Virus record (IMG/VR): IMGVR_UViG_3300033148_004315
Span: 1 to 40,538 of that record
Origin: a virus
Length of the DNA: 40,538 bases
Direction: 5' to 3' (one strand)
A model generated the notes under the pieces. It had not been told where the DNA came from and made no database searches. It saw only the letters and a program-made list of their open reading frames with translations. Position numbers and translations under genes: made by a program. Below, piece after piece: positions 28,033 to 37,854 of the stretch (its first letter is position 1; each line of letters opens with the position of its first letter).

Positions 28033-30168
28033 TCATCCTGGCCCAAAGCTGCGCCGTTGGTAGTACCAATCAAACGGCGCTGAAATTGCGTTATAGGTTG
28101 TCGTTCCAACCCCATTACGACAAAATAATCCAATGCACAGTCCGTCTTTATAGTTAGAAAAAAGATCATTAGAAATTGTTGCGGTTCTTAAATTAGTGTA
28201 TGTAATATCATCCGTACTATAATCCATGGTATAGCAACCACAAGCTAAATTCAGAGCTGATAATCTAATTCGCAGATATATTGGCAACGTCGTAACACCG
28301 TTTGTATTCAGCCAATTTCCATTACCCCAGACCCCCAAGCCATTCATCCCAAATCCACTATCACGCCCACGACCAAAAAAGAGCCAACTAGAGGCATAAC
28401 CAATCCATGTGTCAACAGAAATAAAAAGCCCTGCGTGCGTATAATCATTTACAGTATATGAATTCAATTTACACTTAACTTCAAATGGGTCACCAGGGCT
28501 GCCCAATGCTACATGTGGGCCTTTATTCCGGCCCGCGTCGCCAATCCGACCATCGACACCATTTGCCACAGCCAGGGTCAGTACATTTGAAGCTTCAACT
28601 ATTGTTCCGTTGTTTGCCTGATCACACCAACCCCAATGCAGCGACGCATCATTAAAATTATCAAGAAATTGAATATCAGTTTCAGAAACACCACCGCCAC
28701 CGCCCCCTGCTGCTGGAACCCATTCGCCAGCGATATCATCCCAAGTCAAAACATCATCATCGTTTGGTGCGCCAGCGTTTACATCACTTAAATCATTTAA
28801 GTCAATACTCATTTGATCCGCACCGCCAAGCTCATGACGTGCGGCATGTGCAGAAACATCAACGCCATCGACGTTTCCGACATTTGTGATCTGGTTTCCG
28901 CCCATGTCAAGGTTGCCGGCCATTGCACGTACGCCGGACACAAGGAGATACTGCGTGTGGTCATCATCACCAAGCCCTGACAATCCCCCGTGGTCTGTCA
29001 CAATGCCGCCGATTTTCGCACCGGCCAATGTTGGCCTAACGTCTATCCACTGGTCACTCCCTGCTGCCGGAAACGCCGCATCGTCTCCCTTCATGATTAC
29101 GACCGTGCAGCTTGGAAAATGCGCCAGATAATCCGGCGGCTCTGGATCGTCTCCGGCAATGGCCTGCGCTAAAGTGTTAAACTCCTCCTGCGGATACAGC
29201 CAGTGGATATACGTACCATCGGTATAAAATATGCTTCTGTAATATTTGTTGTTTGCGTTTGGCTGTATACCTGCGCCATCTGTCGGGTCGTCCCAATTTG
29301 CGGCGTCTATCTGAGCATTTGTATCAGTCGCCCAATTATCGGCGGCATCGTGGAACCAGCGGATGATATTCGTTGCAGTCGAATCTATGGCCGATACGGT
29401 ATGGACGTCTATTCCAAGGTGCACAAATGTACCGGCAGACAAGTCCACGTCAAACGCCCCTCCGCCTGCATGTTCTGAAATAACAAGCCCATCCTTTACA
29501 ACGGCATCAAGCGCTGTAAACAATACCCGCTTTATGTTGTGAAGTTCCCGGTTTCCAAGCGGAAAATGATGAAGGGCGAGGATATCAGTCGGGCTGCATC
29601 CGATAGCAGCAACCGGAAAATCACCTTCAGCCCACTTTATGTCATCCTCGTTTGCTGAATTGTCTAAGTCTCCGGCAGTCTGGTCGTAAAAAAGCCAGTT
29701 CATGGTATTTGCTGTCTGCGCCTGATTCACGGGCTCGGCTGTAGTATCAACCATCTGGTTGCCGCCGGAAATGAAGGCATCGAATACCTCACCTGCGCTC
29801 CACGTGATATTGAGTCCGCCCTTGTCTGTCACGGTTATAGTGGCGTGAACATGCGAGCTTGCACTAAATGCGCCGCTGCTCAAATCGTACCATATATCGT
29901 CCTCACTTAAACTTATGAGGTGCTCATCGTGTGCGAAAAACCTGACATCGCCCGCCGCCGGTGCGCCCGGATCTGCGATCTCGTCTATATCTATGTAGGA
30001 GCTTAGATTTCTGCTTCCGTCTGCTAATAGATACTGCACATGGTCGTCATCTGCAAGGCCGCTTAAAGTGCCATGATCAATGACGCTGCCGCCTGAAACG
30101 CTCGAAATTCTCCTGTTTAGAGATGTGATGTCATCCTGGATTTTCTTTATAACATCCTGCACAAGCAT
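28033..30168 (-). CDS. Tail fibre protein with C-terminal lectin-like domain
   Basis: 711 residues. An N-terminal coiled coil (VQDVIKKIQDDITSLNRRIS) is followed by two copies of a fibre motif, DHGTLSGLADDDHVQYLLAD (near 52) and DHGGLSGLGDDDHTQYLLVS (near 395), as in many phage fibres. A glycine linker (AAGGGGGGVSE, near 500) leads to a C-terminal beta-sandwich (FLDNFNDASLHWGW, ..., TYNAISAPFDWYYQRRSF) resembling concanavalin-like/laminin-G carbohydrate-binding domains. The C-terminal third is more AT-rich than the rest, suggesting exchange of the receptor-binding module. Confidence 0.78.
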   Translation of the reverse strand: MLVQDVIKKIQDDITSLNRRISSVSGGSVIDHGTLSGLADDDHVQYLLADGSRNLSSYIDIDEIADPGAPAAGDVRFFAHDEHLISLSEDDIWYDLSSGAFSASSHVHATITVTDKGGLNITWSAGEVFDAFISGGNQMVDTTAEPVNQAQTANTMNWLFYDQTAGDLDNSANEDDIKWAEGDFPVAAIGCSPTDILALHHFPLGNRELHNIKRVLFTALDAVVKDGLVISEHAGGGAFDVDLSAGTFVHLGIDVHTVSAIDSTATNIIRWFHDAADNWATDTNAQIDAANWDDPTDGAGIQPNANNKYYRSIFYTDGTYIHWLYPQEEFNTLAQAIAGDDPEPPDYLAHFPSCTVVIMKGDDAAFPAAGSDQWIDVRPTLAGAKIGGIVTDHGGLSGLGDDDHTQYLLVSGVRAMAGNLDMGGNQITNVGNVDGVDVSAHAARHELGGADQMSIDLNDLSDVNAGAPNDDDVLTWDDIAGEWVPAAGGGGGGVSETDIQFLDNFNDASLHWGWCDQANNGTIVEASNVLTLAVANGVDGRIGDAGRNKGPHVALGSPGDPFEVKCKLNSYTVNDYTHAGLFISVDTWIGYASSWLFFGRGRDSGFGMNGLGVWGNGNWLNTNGVTTLPIYLRIRLSALNLACGCYTMDYSTDDITYTNLRTATISNDLFSNYKDGLCIGLFCRNGVGTTTYNAISAPFDWYYQRRSFGPG

Positions 30169-30169
30169 T

Positions 30170-30583
30170 TTAGACCGCCATTGTCATTGCCTGATACCAG
30201 TAATTCGTACCGTCTGAGACGATGTGATAAAGCACTCCGCCGGAATCGATGTCCCTTACAAACCTGTGGCCGCCGTTCCCGATCTCTGCCGGAGATGTGA
30301 AAATTGCGTCAAGCTGAGCGTCTGATGGAGCACCGCCCAGAGAGGCATCGACAACCGGAATCCTGACAAGAATCTCACGCCACAGCTCGCCGCTTTCGCC
30401 AATATATAGATATACCCTGTTATCATCCTCATCGACCGAGATAATACCATAGACGGGATTGGCCATATTGGTTTGAGGGTCAGACATCGGGAAATGATTT
30501 TTTATGGCGTTAACAACAGCATTACAGTAAGCCTCATTGCCCTCAAAATCAGCGCCGTTTAAAAGTTCGGTTCGTGTTGACAT
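30170..30583 (-). CDS. Tail-associated hypothetical protein
   Basis: 137 residues, acidic and beta-rich: AYCNAVVNAIKNHFPMSD, YGIISVDEDDNRVYLYIGES, FVRDIDSGGVLYHIVSDGTN. Strong GGAGGG site. It lies between the tail hub and fibre genes, so it may be a fibre connector or tip protein. No family recognised. Confidence 0.6.
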   Translation of the reverse strand: MSTRTELLNGADFEGNEAYCNAVVNAIKNHFPMSDPQTNMANPVYGIISVDEDDNRVYLYIGESGELWREILVRIPVVDASLGGAPSDAQLDAIFTSPAEIGNGGHRFVRDIDSGGVLYHIVSDGTNYWYQAMTMAV

Positions 30584-30595
30584 CTTATCCCTCCG

Positions 30596-33343
30596 TTATC
30601 CGCATTTGCATATTTTCTTAACCGGTTCGCCATCTGAAAACTGCCCAGTCGTACAGTCTGCAATATAGCCAAATACCCGCATCCACTCAGAAGCATCCGC
30701 CCACTGCTCTGCAAGTTCTGAGCTTTTTCCGATGATCATACACTGCCGGATGAGCCATTGTAAATCAGGAGCCAGAACATCTATCTTACCGCCGACAAGA
30801 TCGATTGATAGTTGTTCGATATAATAATAATAGCCGCTTGTTCCATCGCCGGATATGTCGATGGCAAACAAATCCTGGAGCTGGAAATTATCCAGCACAT
30901 TCAAGTCTCTAACCCAATTCATAGAAATTGCAAAAGCCGCCTTCCTGTCCCCGTATCCTTTTTTCAGAAGCTCTTCTGATATCCTGGTATTAATAACATC
31001 CTCTGACGTTGTCCATTTCAGTTCAAAAGGACTCTGCTCCGGCTCCACTTCGACATCAAAAGTATCGACACTGCTTTCTCTTATGTCTTCGGCAGAGCCA
31101 AGAAAGAGGCTGTGACATGGATAATATTGCCATTTGGCCTTAATCCTATTTACCAGTTCCCTCAAATTCTGGATATATGTGACAGGCTCCATCGTATCGA
31201 TCTGATCGAAAATGATGATATCAGACTCATAGCTGTGCTTGTCTTTTCTCTCGACTCTGAAACGCCCCATGTTATCCGGGAAGAATTTCGCTCCATAGGT
31301 AAAAAGCATCTCTGAGAGTTTTGTCGCCATATCCTGAAAATCCTGGAGTATGAGATATGCCGACTCATCCCATCCTAAGTCAACCATCAAGTCCGCCAGC
31401 GTATCGAATGACGTCATGCTCAGGAAATTGATAGGCACCTCTGCTATAAGGCTCAGAAAAAAAGCGATGACGTATGCTGGATTCTGCACATATCCGTTAG
31501 CGCTGTTCCAATCGGCAAGCATATATCCATTACAGTTGAATGTTATTTTTTTATCACCCTGATCAGCGTTAAAAGTTATATATGTCCGCCCGCCGTCCTC
31601 ATAGCTTATCGTATAGTCGTTTCCGGCGCCTTCGGTTTGAAGCACGTTTTCGCTAAAAACTTCTGTCACCGAATGAAGTGATCCGCGAGCTGCAAGGTAT
31701 TTGTGTGTCGCGTCATCAACGAGATAAGCCTCAACAGCGCCTTTCAGCTCGCCGTCAAGATAGGCCCTGCCGATAATCTCAGGCATCGGTTTCCCGACGG
31801 CAGACTCATGGGCATTCGGATACTCATCAAGCGTTATGATGTAGCGCGGCACGGTTATCCGGAAGTATTTCTGGGTTATATCTTTTAACGTTGCTCGAAG
31901 TACCGGCCCCTGAAGCTCCCAGTCGTCAACAATCATCTGCATAAAATACTCTTTCCATATTTCCGGCTCATGTTTCCATGCAGAATAAAGAGCAACGATC
32001 TGGTTTTTGATGGTATATTCTGCCATAAGTTTCGAGAATTCCTTGTCAGCATTTGCAAGGTCAACGGTTATGTCGGATATATTCGGCAGCCCGGAATCAT
32101 CATCAACGGATTTTGTAAGCGCTGAGTGCGTGATTATCCGGCCGTCATAGAACCGATCAGGCGACCGGATGTCTATCGGAGCAAAATATTTGCTTATGGT
32201 CGTATCGCCTTTCTTAAATTGCCACTCTGTCAGAAAAATCAGGTCTTCCTCTCTCGGCTCGCTCTCCTGGACGAGCAGCGTCATCCTGGAGCCTTGAGTG
32301 CAGAGGCCGCTCTCGTCTGAGCGCCAGTCGCCGGCATAAGAGTAAACGTCTGAGACACAGGCGCCAGGCCCGACATTTATTTTTCTTAATCTTATGTGGT
32401 ATGTGCCTTCTGGCAAATTCGGAAGATTATGTATCGTTAGCTGCGTGTCGGAATTATTGGTAAAATCCCCGCCGATTCTTGTGATGTTGAAAGTTCCCTG
32501 TCCCTGCTGGCCTATAAAATCGATCTCATCAACAACGCTCTCCCAGTTTGAACCCGGAGTATTTTGGGGGCTCCTGCTCTGGTCGTTTAACTCAGCGTCA
32601 TCCTGCGAGAATCCAAGCCCGGTTAAGATAAGCGTTGGATTTGTGCCGGTTCTAATCCACCGCCTGCTCATGGAATTGACGACAGCGTTAAGATAGTTAA
32701 CCCTTATTTTTTGCGGCTCAAACCACGCCGTGCAATCATCTCCAGGAGGAAAAGGCTCTGCCTGGCCTCCTGCAAAATCCCCTATCCTGACTCTTGCGCC
32801 GTTCCGGAAAAAATCAGCCTGCCATTGATTCGAATGACAGCCGGCGTCAAAAGATGGCGTCCACGTCCTGTAACTATACGGCATATTTGCAATAGTCACA
32901 GTATAAATGTAGAAATAACCGTATCCGTTTCCTGGCGGATAGAAGCCCCAGTTGTTCACTCCGTCATAGTATTTTCCATTGACAAGCTCGAAATCCCAGG
33001 CGTTCGGAGCAACCGGCTCATGCAGGATATAACCGTGCAAATCAAAACTAGTCTCTCCAGCCTCGTTTCCCTCCTCCGTGAGGATAAACCAGAAAGCATA
33101 ATCGAGGCACTGATCCAGGCTTTCGAGTAAATCAAAATCTGCGCTTTTCGGCCTGAATACAGCGTGCCAGTGCCTGTAAACGTTTGCCTGCGGAGTGTAA
33201 TGCCCTAAAAACCCAGCCTTCCCGTCTCTGTAAACAAGATGATCGGTTGTCCACTTTCCAATCGCGCTGCAATCATTATCATCGGATTGACAGAGAATCG
33301 TAACAACTTCGATATCAGTCCATTCCCTGTGCGGAAGCGTCAT
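30596..33343 (-). CDS. Large tail tip/hub protein
   Basis: 915 residues. The N-terminal third is beta-rich with many cysteines and includes an IPT/TIG-like segment (NPTLILTGLGFSQDDAEL, near 238, and LTIHNLPNLPEGTYHIRLRK). From about residue 390 it resembles siphophage tail hub proteins: ITVDLANADKEFSKLM, VVDDWELQGP-like VDDWELQGPVLRATLKDITQ, and RVERKDKHSYESDIIIFDQI. The C-terminus is again cysteine-containing (KKICKCG). Expected at the tail tip below the distal tail ring. It overlaps the upstream gene by 4 bases. Confidence 0.65.
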   Translation of the reverse strand: MTLPHREWTDIEVVTILCQSDDNDCSAIGKWTTDHLVYRDGKAGFLGHYTPQANVYRHWHAVFRPKSADFDLLESLDQCLDYAFWFILTEEGNEAGETSFDLHGYILHEPVAPNAWDFELVNGKYYDGVNNWGFYPPGNGYGYFYIYTVTIANMPYSYRTWTPSFDAGCHSNQWQADFFRNGARVRIGDFAGGQAEPFPPGDDCTAWFEPQKIRVNYLNAVVNSMSRRWIRTGTNPTLILTGLGFSQDDAELNDQSRSPQNTPGSNWESVVDEIDFIGQQGQGTFNITRIGGDFTNNSDTQLTIHNLPNLPEGTYHIRLRKINVGPGACVSDVYSYAGDWRSDESGLCTQGSRMTLLVQESEPREEDLIFLTEWQFKKGDTTISKYFAPIDIRSPDRFYDGRIITHSALTKSVDDDSGLPNISDITVDLANADKEFSKLMAEYTIKNQIVALYSAWKHEPEIWKEYFMQMIVDDWELQGPVLRATLKDITQKYFRITVPRYIITLDEYPNAHESAVGKPMPEIIGRAYLDGELKGAVEAYLVDDATHKYLAARGSLHSVTEVFSENVLQTEGAGNDYTISYEDGGRTYITFNADQGDKKITFNCNGYMLADWNSANGYVQNPAYVIAFFLSLIAEVPINFLSMTSFDTLADLMVDLGWDESAYLILQDFQDMATKLSEMLFTYGAKFFPDNMGRFRVERKDKHSYESDIIIFDQIDTMEPVTYIQNLRELVNRIKAKWQYYPCHSLFLGSAEDIRESSVDTFDVEVEPEQSPFELKWTTSEDVINTRISEELLKKGYGDRKAAFAISMNWVRDLNVLDNFQLQDLFAIDISGDGTSGYYYYIEQLSIDLVGGKIDVLAPDLQWLIRQCMIIGKSSELAEQWADASEWMRVFGYIADCTTGQFSDGEPVKKICKCG

Positions 33344-34170
33344 AGCAGCCTGATACCCTCCGTTAGAGTTATAAGCGAAAGCCTGTAATCATACAGCTCG
33401 CCGGTAAGCCCTCTGGTTATCTGTGTCGCAAAGTCAGACTCGTTCTGTAGGAAAACATAATAGCAGAAGCCCAGATCATCACGCGGGATAAAAACAAACC
33501 GGCCTCCGTTGTCATGGACTTCTCTTAGAAAAACCTCAAGCTCTGAAACCTGCGCCGGATTGCCGACGTTCTTGATCGTAAGCTCAAACGTCCTAGCTTC
33601 GGAATACGCCGATGACCAGGTCTGACCGTAGTGAGTGACGTTAACGTTCCGGAAAAACGCAGGCCCGTCAGACTGGCCGGGCTGCAAGCGTGCGTTTGTA
33701 AACTGCCGCCACTGGCCGAGAAACAGCTCGCCTATCTCAACCGGATACGGATTGTCTTGATCGATAACGTCAATATCCCAGTACCGGTTTGTATGCGAGA
33801 ACCTGTCACAGATATTCCTGTGGTTTGCCTTCTGGCTCGCCAGCAGGCTCCGCTCAAAATCCGGCGCATCCCAGTTGCAGGCGCCACTCTCACCCCGGCA
33901 GATGTTGGAACATGCCTTCAGGCTCAGCTCGTCGGCGGACCCGATAAGGAGCATGTTCGTGTTAAAGATTCCGACAAATGTTACAAGCCTGTTCTCTGTC
34001 AAATCCACACAAACCCATTCAGGGCTGCCCGGCGATCCCTGGCCCGTGAACCGGAAAGGCTTTGATGGACGTTTGTTATGCAGATTCTCAAGCACGTAGA
34101 CGGAATCCTCAGAGCTTGAATAAAGAGGCGTATTATCGGTTATGTAATTCGTGATTGCATAGAGTATCAT
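33340..34170 (-). CDS. Distal/minor tail protein
   Basis: 276 residues between the tape measure and the hub, the usual place of distal tail or tail-tip assembly proteins. Beta-rich: VCVDLTENRLVTFVGIFNTN near 53, IGELFLGQWRQFTNARLQPG near 146, ARTFELTIKNVGNPAQVSEL near 193 and YDYRLSLITLTEGIRLL at the end. Two cysteines occur in ACSNICRGESGACNW. Identified mostly by order. Confidence 0.62.
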   Translation of the reverse strand: MILYAITNYITDNTPLYSSSEDSVYVLENLHNKRPSKPFRFTGQGSPGSPEWVCVDLTENRLVTFVGIFNTNMLLIGSADELSLKACSNICRGESGACNWDAPDFERSLLASQKANHRNICDRFSHTNRYWDIDVIDQDNPYPVEIGELFLGQWRQFTNARLQPGQSDGPAFFRNVNVTHYGQTWSSAYSEARTFELTIKNVGNPAQVSELEVFLREVHDNGGRFVFIPRDDLGFCYYVFLQNESDFATQITRGLTGELYDYRLSLITLTEGIRLL

Positions 34171-36758
34171 ATCTGCACCCCCAGAATTTCTCTCATCCTG
34201 GTCTTATTCCTGGAGTTAACCTCGATAGCCTTCAGCATGCTTGGCACGATCTGTTCTCTGACAATGCGCTGTGCGGAGTACGGGTCGAGGTGATCTTTTA
34301 CCATGATATTGACATTGACATTCTGGCTGAGCGTTGCCGATCCGCCGCCGATCCCTTTCAAGCTTTCAATCAATCCGCTAACCGGAGTCACGATCTCAGG
34401 ATTAGCAGGGCTCCCATGCAGCGCTGCAAGCGTCGGCTCATCCACAACAGCGCCTCTTGCCGCAGAGATCATGTTTTTTATAGGTGCTGTATTGTCTTTT
34501 ATTACGCCCAATATCTTAGCTATGTGGTCGAATTTTCGAGGGATCACGCCATAGAGCGCCTCAAGCATCCGGTCGTATCTATCCAGGAACCAGTTGTATT
34601 GCCTGTCTCGGAAATCCGTGCGGAGCGTTGCCAGGATATTTGTGGAATTCTCATGAATAAGCCGCATGTGTTCCTGGCTGTGTTTTGGGAAACCACCCAT
34701 CAATCCGGAAACAAGGCCAGAGACTGCGCCGGATATAACGCCTTGTGCAATGCCGCCAGCAGAGAATCCTTTGATGGTATCGGTGATGCCTTTTCCAAGA
34801 TTTTTCACAGAATCAACAACCGTGCCGAATCCTTTTTTTGCAGAGCCAACAAGATTGCCGATAAAATCAAACGTCCATTTACTTATCATTTGCGCAATCA
34901 CGTCAAAAAACTGGTTCTTCATGGTATCCCATATCGATGCCAGAGCGTCTTTAAAACTTTTTGAGCCGGACAGCATAGCGCCAAGCTCCATTGTCCAGGC
35001 ATCTCTGATCCTCTCTGACATCTCAACCCATTTATTTTTAACCTCGATCACTTTTGTTTTTGCTTTAATCGCAAAATCAGAAGTCTTTGCCGTCATCTTT
35101 CCAAATGCCAAACCAAATGATCTAGCTGCTAAAGGAGTCGTATCGATAATTGTTTCCGAAAGTCCTTCAATTTCCTTGGTTGCCTTGTTTGTCGATTTGA
35201 TATAATCCTCAAGACTTAATTTTCCATTTTCATAGGCAATTTTGAGATCTTCTAGATATCCAGTTAATTCCTTAATTCTGTCTTCTTTTTGCTGGATTGT
35301 CTGGACACCTATGCTTTTCAGATAATCAACCCAGGTTTTTGTCTCCTCCTTCGTCTCTTTCAGCTCGTCGAGATAGCCCTGGAATCGTCCGGTCAGATCC
35401 GCCATTGATGCGCCAAGATTATCGGTTGCTTCTTTCTGTTTTTTATATTCCTCGGCGGATTCTTTTGCAACGTCTCTTAGCTTTTCCTGCCATTCAACGC
35501 CGTGCTTTCCCTCTCTGACGGCCTTCATCATGGCGCCGGCGTTCAGCTTATACTGGTTTGTCAGCTTTACAAATTCTCTTTCTGTCACACCGGCAGCATC
35601 GGCTGCTTTTTTGAGTTTTGCAAAGACCCGATCTGTTACGTCGGCTTCCCTCTTAGATGCCTCGATCAGCGCATCTTTGGCTTTTTTGACTTTCATATAA
35701 CCAACAGCAAGCGCCGCTAAAGCGGAAGTCAAGAGCACGATTGGCCCTGCTGCTGCGATAGTCGCCAGCTTAAATGCCTTCATTCTAACAATCGCAAGCT
35801 TAAGGGATTTCCTCATGTCACCGATTCCTGTTACAATTTTAGGGATGATCATCACAAAAGGCCCCAGTGCTAACATCAAAGCTCCTACACCAGCAGTAAT
35901 TTTAACAATCGTTTCGGCTAATTTAGGATTTTCTTTCACCCAATCAGAGATTTTTTTAACAACATCTGTAATTTTTGTAATCATTGAAGTAACAATAGGA
36001 ATTAGAGTAGTTCCCAAAGAAACTGATAAATCCTCTATTCTTGATTTTAAAAGCCTTTTTTGGTTTGCTAAACTACCAGAAGTCCTTTCATAATCTCCTA
36101 TCGCATTTTGGCTTTGTCTATAAGCTATTGTCAAAGTTGCTTCTGCTGCTGCCTCTTTCTGTGCAAGTCCTGTTAATTTATCTTTTCCTTGAGCAAGTAA
36201 CTCCTCTTTGACCATTTCCTCAGTTATGACGATACCTAAACTTTTAATACTTTCCCTTTCTCCTAACATTGCTTTTGTTAGGGCTTCAGATGCTCCTTTA
36301 GCTCCTCCGGAAAAGTTAGTAAAAGATGCAAGGTCAACAGCTAATTGTTGAGTTTTTTCTGATAGATCAAGAGCAACCTCTGGCATCATCCCAAGACCTG
36401 TCAACAAATCTCCCGTTGCCGCAAGCATATCTTTTGAGGCAAGAGTTGAAAGGCCGTAACTGTCTGCTAAATCTCTGGCTTTTTGCTCTGCCGTTTCCAT
36501 AACATCTTTGAAAATTGTCCCGAATTTGGCAAAAGTTTCCTCAGCTTCAGATGCTTTATTGACCATCGATGCCATGCCTGCAACAATGGCGCCGCCAGCA
36601 ACGGTCATGACCATGCCGACTTTTTTGAATTTCGCGGCAGTCTTATCCGTCATACGCTGCATGCGTTCCTGATCTTTCTCAACCGATTTAACGGCTTGTG
36701 TCCAGCCAGACTTATCCAGCGTCAATTTTGAGACTATCGCACCGACTTTAAAGGCCAT
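34167..36758 (-). CDS. Tail tape measure protein
   Basis: 863 residues. The TP901/PhageMin_Tail core is clear at residues 75-215 (AKFGTIFKDVMETAEQKARD, DMLAATGDLLTGLGMMPEVA, LTKAMLGERESIKSLGIVIT). Three hydrophobic stretches (MVMTVAGGAIVAGMASMV near 50; VGALMLALGPFVMIIPKIV near 292; IAAAGPIVLLTSALAALAVG near 335) precede a long coiled coil. At about 1.5 angstroms per residue this predicts a tail near 130 nm. The segment 35820-36540 looks more AT-rich than the rest, suggesting mosaic origin. Start overlaps the G-T frame stop as TAATG. Confidence 0.9.
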   Translation of the reverse strand: MAFKVGAIVSKLTLDKSGWTQAVKSVEKDQERMQRMTDKTAAKFKKVGMVMTVAGGAIVAGMASMVNKASEAEETFAKFGTIFKDVMETAEQKARDLADSYGLSTLASKDMLAATGDLLTGLGMMPEVALDLSEKTQQLAVDLASFTNFSGGAKGASEALTKAMLGERESIKSLGIVITEEMVKEELLAQGKDKLTGLAQKEAAAEATLTIAYRQSQNAIGDYERTSGSLANQKRLLKSRIEDLSVSLGTTLIPIVTSMITKITDVVKKISDWVKENPKLAETIVKITAGVGALMLALGPFVMIIPKIVTGIGDMRKSLKLAIVRMKAFKLATIAAAGPIVLLTSALAALAVGYMKVKKAKDALIEASKREADVTDRVFAKLKKAADAAGVTEREFVKLTNQYKLNAGAMMKAVREGKHGVEWQEKLRDVAKESAEEYKKQKEATDNLGASMADLTGRFQGYLDELKETKEETKTWVDYLKSIGVQTIQQKEDRIKELTGYLEDLKIAYENGKLSLEDYIKSTNKATKEIEGLSETIIDTTPLAARSFGLAFGKMTAKTSDFAIKAKTKVIEVKNKWVEMSERIRDAWTMELGAMLSGSKSFKDALASIWDTMKNQFFDVIAQMISKWTFDFIGNLVGSAKKGFGTVVDSVKNLGKGITDTIKGFSAGGIAQGVISGAVSGLVSGLMGGFPKHSQEHMRLIHENSTNILATLRTDFRDRQYNWFLDRYDRMLEALYGVIPRKFDHIAKILGVIKDNTAPIKNMISAARGAVVDEPTLAALHGSPANPEIVTPVSGLIESLKGIGGGSATLSQNVNVNIMVKDHLDPYSAQRIVREQIVPSMLKAIEVNSRNKTRMREILGVQI

Positions 36759-37323
36759 TATTTTACTCCTCCAGGCTTATCCAGAGACTTAAGGCCCCAC
36801 TTGATCTGCATCAGCTCTTGCGAGACATCTTCTGCCTTCCCGTGCATAGCCAGCCTGTACTCAACCAGCCTGTTCTGTTTTTTGCTCAATCTCAACTTCT
36901 CCGCCTGGATATACCAGAATTCCAGATCTCTCAAGTCCAGAGATTCAAAATCGCTGTAACGGAAGAGTCCTGGAAACTCAGAGCAAATAATCGCTAGCTT
37001 GAGTCTCCAGGACTTTCCGAATTTGGGCCTTTTTCTGTCTGCGCTTCGACTTTTTCAGCGTCCGTTATTGCGTTTAGAACCATGGCGTTTATGTCGCGCA
37101 CCTCAGGAGCGTCCAGCTTGTGGAGAATTTTTACCGGTATCCCGAATGCAAAATTAGCCTGCTGGTATGGCGAATCAAGATCACCCTCTATCGCGGCTTG
37201 CTCGTACGACAGAAATTTTTCGAGAAAATCTTTGGTTATTTTCTTGCAGACATAGACCTTGTCATCGATTTCGATCTCAAGCGGCTTATAGATACTTTTT
37301 GCTGTCTTAAATTTTGCTCTCAT
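36758..37323 (-). CDS. Tail assembly chaperone G-T fusion by -1 frameshift
   Basis: The G frame shifts -1 at C CCA AAT (37027-37021) into an 87-codon frame that has no start near its beginning and ends at the TAA at 36758. The fusion is 188 residues: 101 of G followed by FGKSWRLKLAIICSEFPGLF... The T part is helical and charged (FWYIQAEKLRLSKKQNRLVE) and ends GLKSLDKPGGVK. In lambda and most siphophages a small fraction of G is extended this way, and the T domain recruits the tail tube protein to the tape measure. Position, direction of slip and signals all fit. Confidence 0.85.
36966..37027 (-). other. Programmed -1 ribosomal frameshift signal
   Basis: The heptamer C CCA AAT (37027-37021, form X XXY YYZ) is followed after 6 bases by a 14-pair stem (37014-37001 with 36979-36966, AGTCCTGGAGACTC/GAGTTTCCAGGACT, one G-U pair) with a 21-base loop. 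The stem can be lengthened through a small mismatch to GGAA/TTCC. The zero-frame TAG stop is in the loop. Heptamer, spacing and stem are all standard. Confidence 0.87.
36994..37323 (-). CDS. Tail assembly chaperone G
   Basis: 109 residues. KFKTAKSIYKPLEIEIDDKV, VCKKITKDFLEKFLSYEQAA and VRDINAMVLNAITDAEKVEA, an acidic helical protein of the usual size directly before the tape measure gene. The last codons (after KGPN) lie beyond the slippery site and are replaced in the fusion. AAGGG lies before the ATG. It coats the tape measure protein during tail assembly and is absent from the finished tail (family knowledge). Confidence 0.78.
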   Translation of the reverse strand: MRAKFKTAKSIYKPLEIEIDDKVYVCKKITKDFLEKFLSYEQAAIEGDLDSPYQQANFAFGIPVKILHKLDAPEVRDINAMVLNAITDAEKVEAQTEKGPNSESPGDSS

Positions 37324-37332
37324 TGCGATCCC

Positions 37333-37854
37333 TTAGTTAACACCGATTGTCCCGAATTCTCCTACCTGACCGCTCTCAAGGCTAACGAATACTTTGAAAA
37401 TGACGTTGAAAACCCTCTGTGTCGATCTGTCATACGTCAGTTCGATTGCACGGTAAGGAAAGCAGTGATAAAGATGTATCCAGCCTGACTTGTCGCTGCT
37501 TGGCACGCCATCGCACATCGGCTTGATGACAACCGCTTTTGCCCTGTCTCTTACATTGCAACCGGCCTTGTTCTTGATCGTAATCTCGTTTCCGGATATC
37601 GGCCCATCGATTGCAACTTTGAGCTGATCAAGAGACGACCGCGCCATCGGACACGTAAGCTCTATCACCGTTCCGCCTTTCACGGAATCAACAGGTGCGT
37701 CACCGTGCGCCTCTTCCTGCACGTCATTCATCGTCTCTGTGATCGATAGTGTAACAGCGCCGTAGAAAGGACTCAGCGTTAGAGGCCCGCTCTCGCCGTA
37801 ACCATAGACAAGCTCAGCAGACGATATGTCGCCCATAGGTAGTTCTTGACCCAT
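37333..37854 (-). CDS. Major tail (tube) protein
   Basis: 173 residues, beta-rich: ISSAELVYGYGESGPLTLSP, YGAVTLSITETMNDVQEEAH, GGTVIELTCPMARSSLDQLK, and RVFNVIFKVFVSLESGQVGE near the end. Order (after tail completion genes, before the chaperones) and the single-domain beta structure fit the tail tube monomer. Strong GGAGG site before the ATG. Confidence 0.78.
   Translation of the reverse strand: MGQELPMGDISSAELVYGYGESGPLTLSPFYGAVTLSITETMNDVQEEAHGDAPVDSVKGGTVIELTCPMARSSLDQLKVAIDGPISGNEITIKNKAGCNVRDRAKAVVIKPMCDGVPSSDKSGWIHLYHCFPYRAIELTYDRSTQRVFNVIFKVFVSLESGQVGEFGTIGVN

Noticed and set aside
33631-34964. Long plus-strand open frames opposite the tail genes
   Set aside because: Shadows of well-supported minus-strand tail genes, without promoter or ribosome site.
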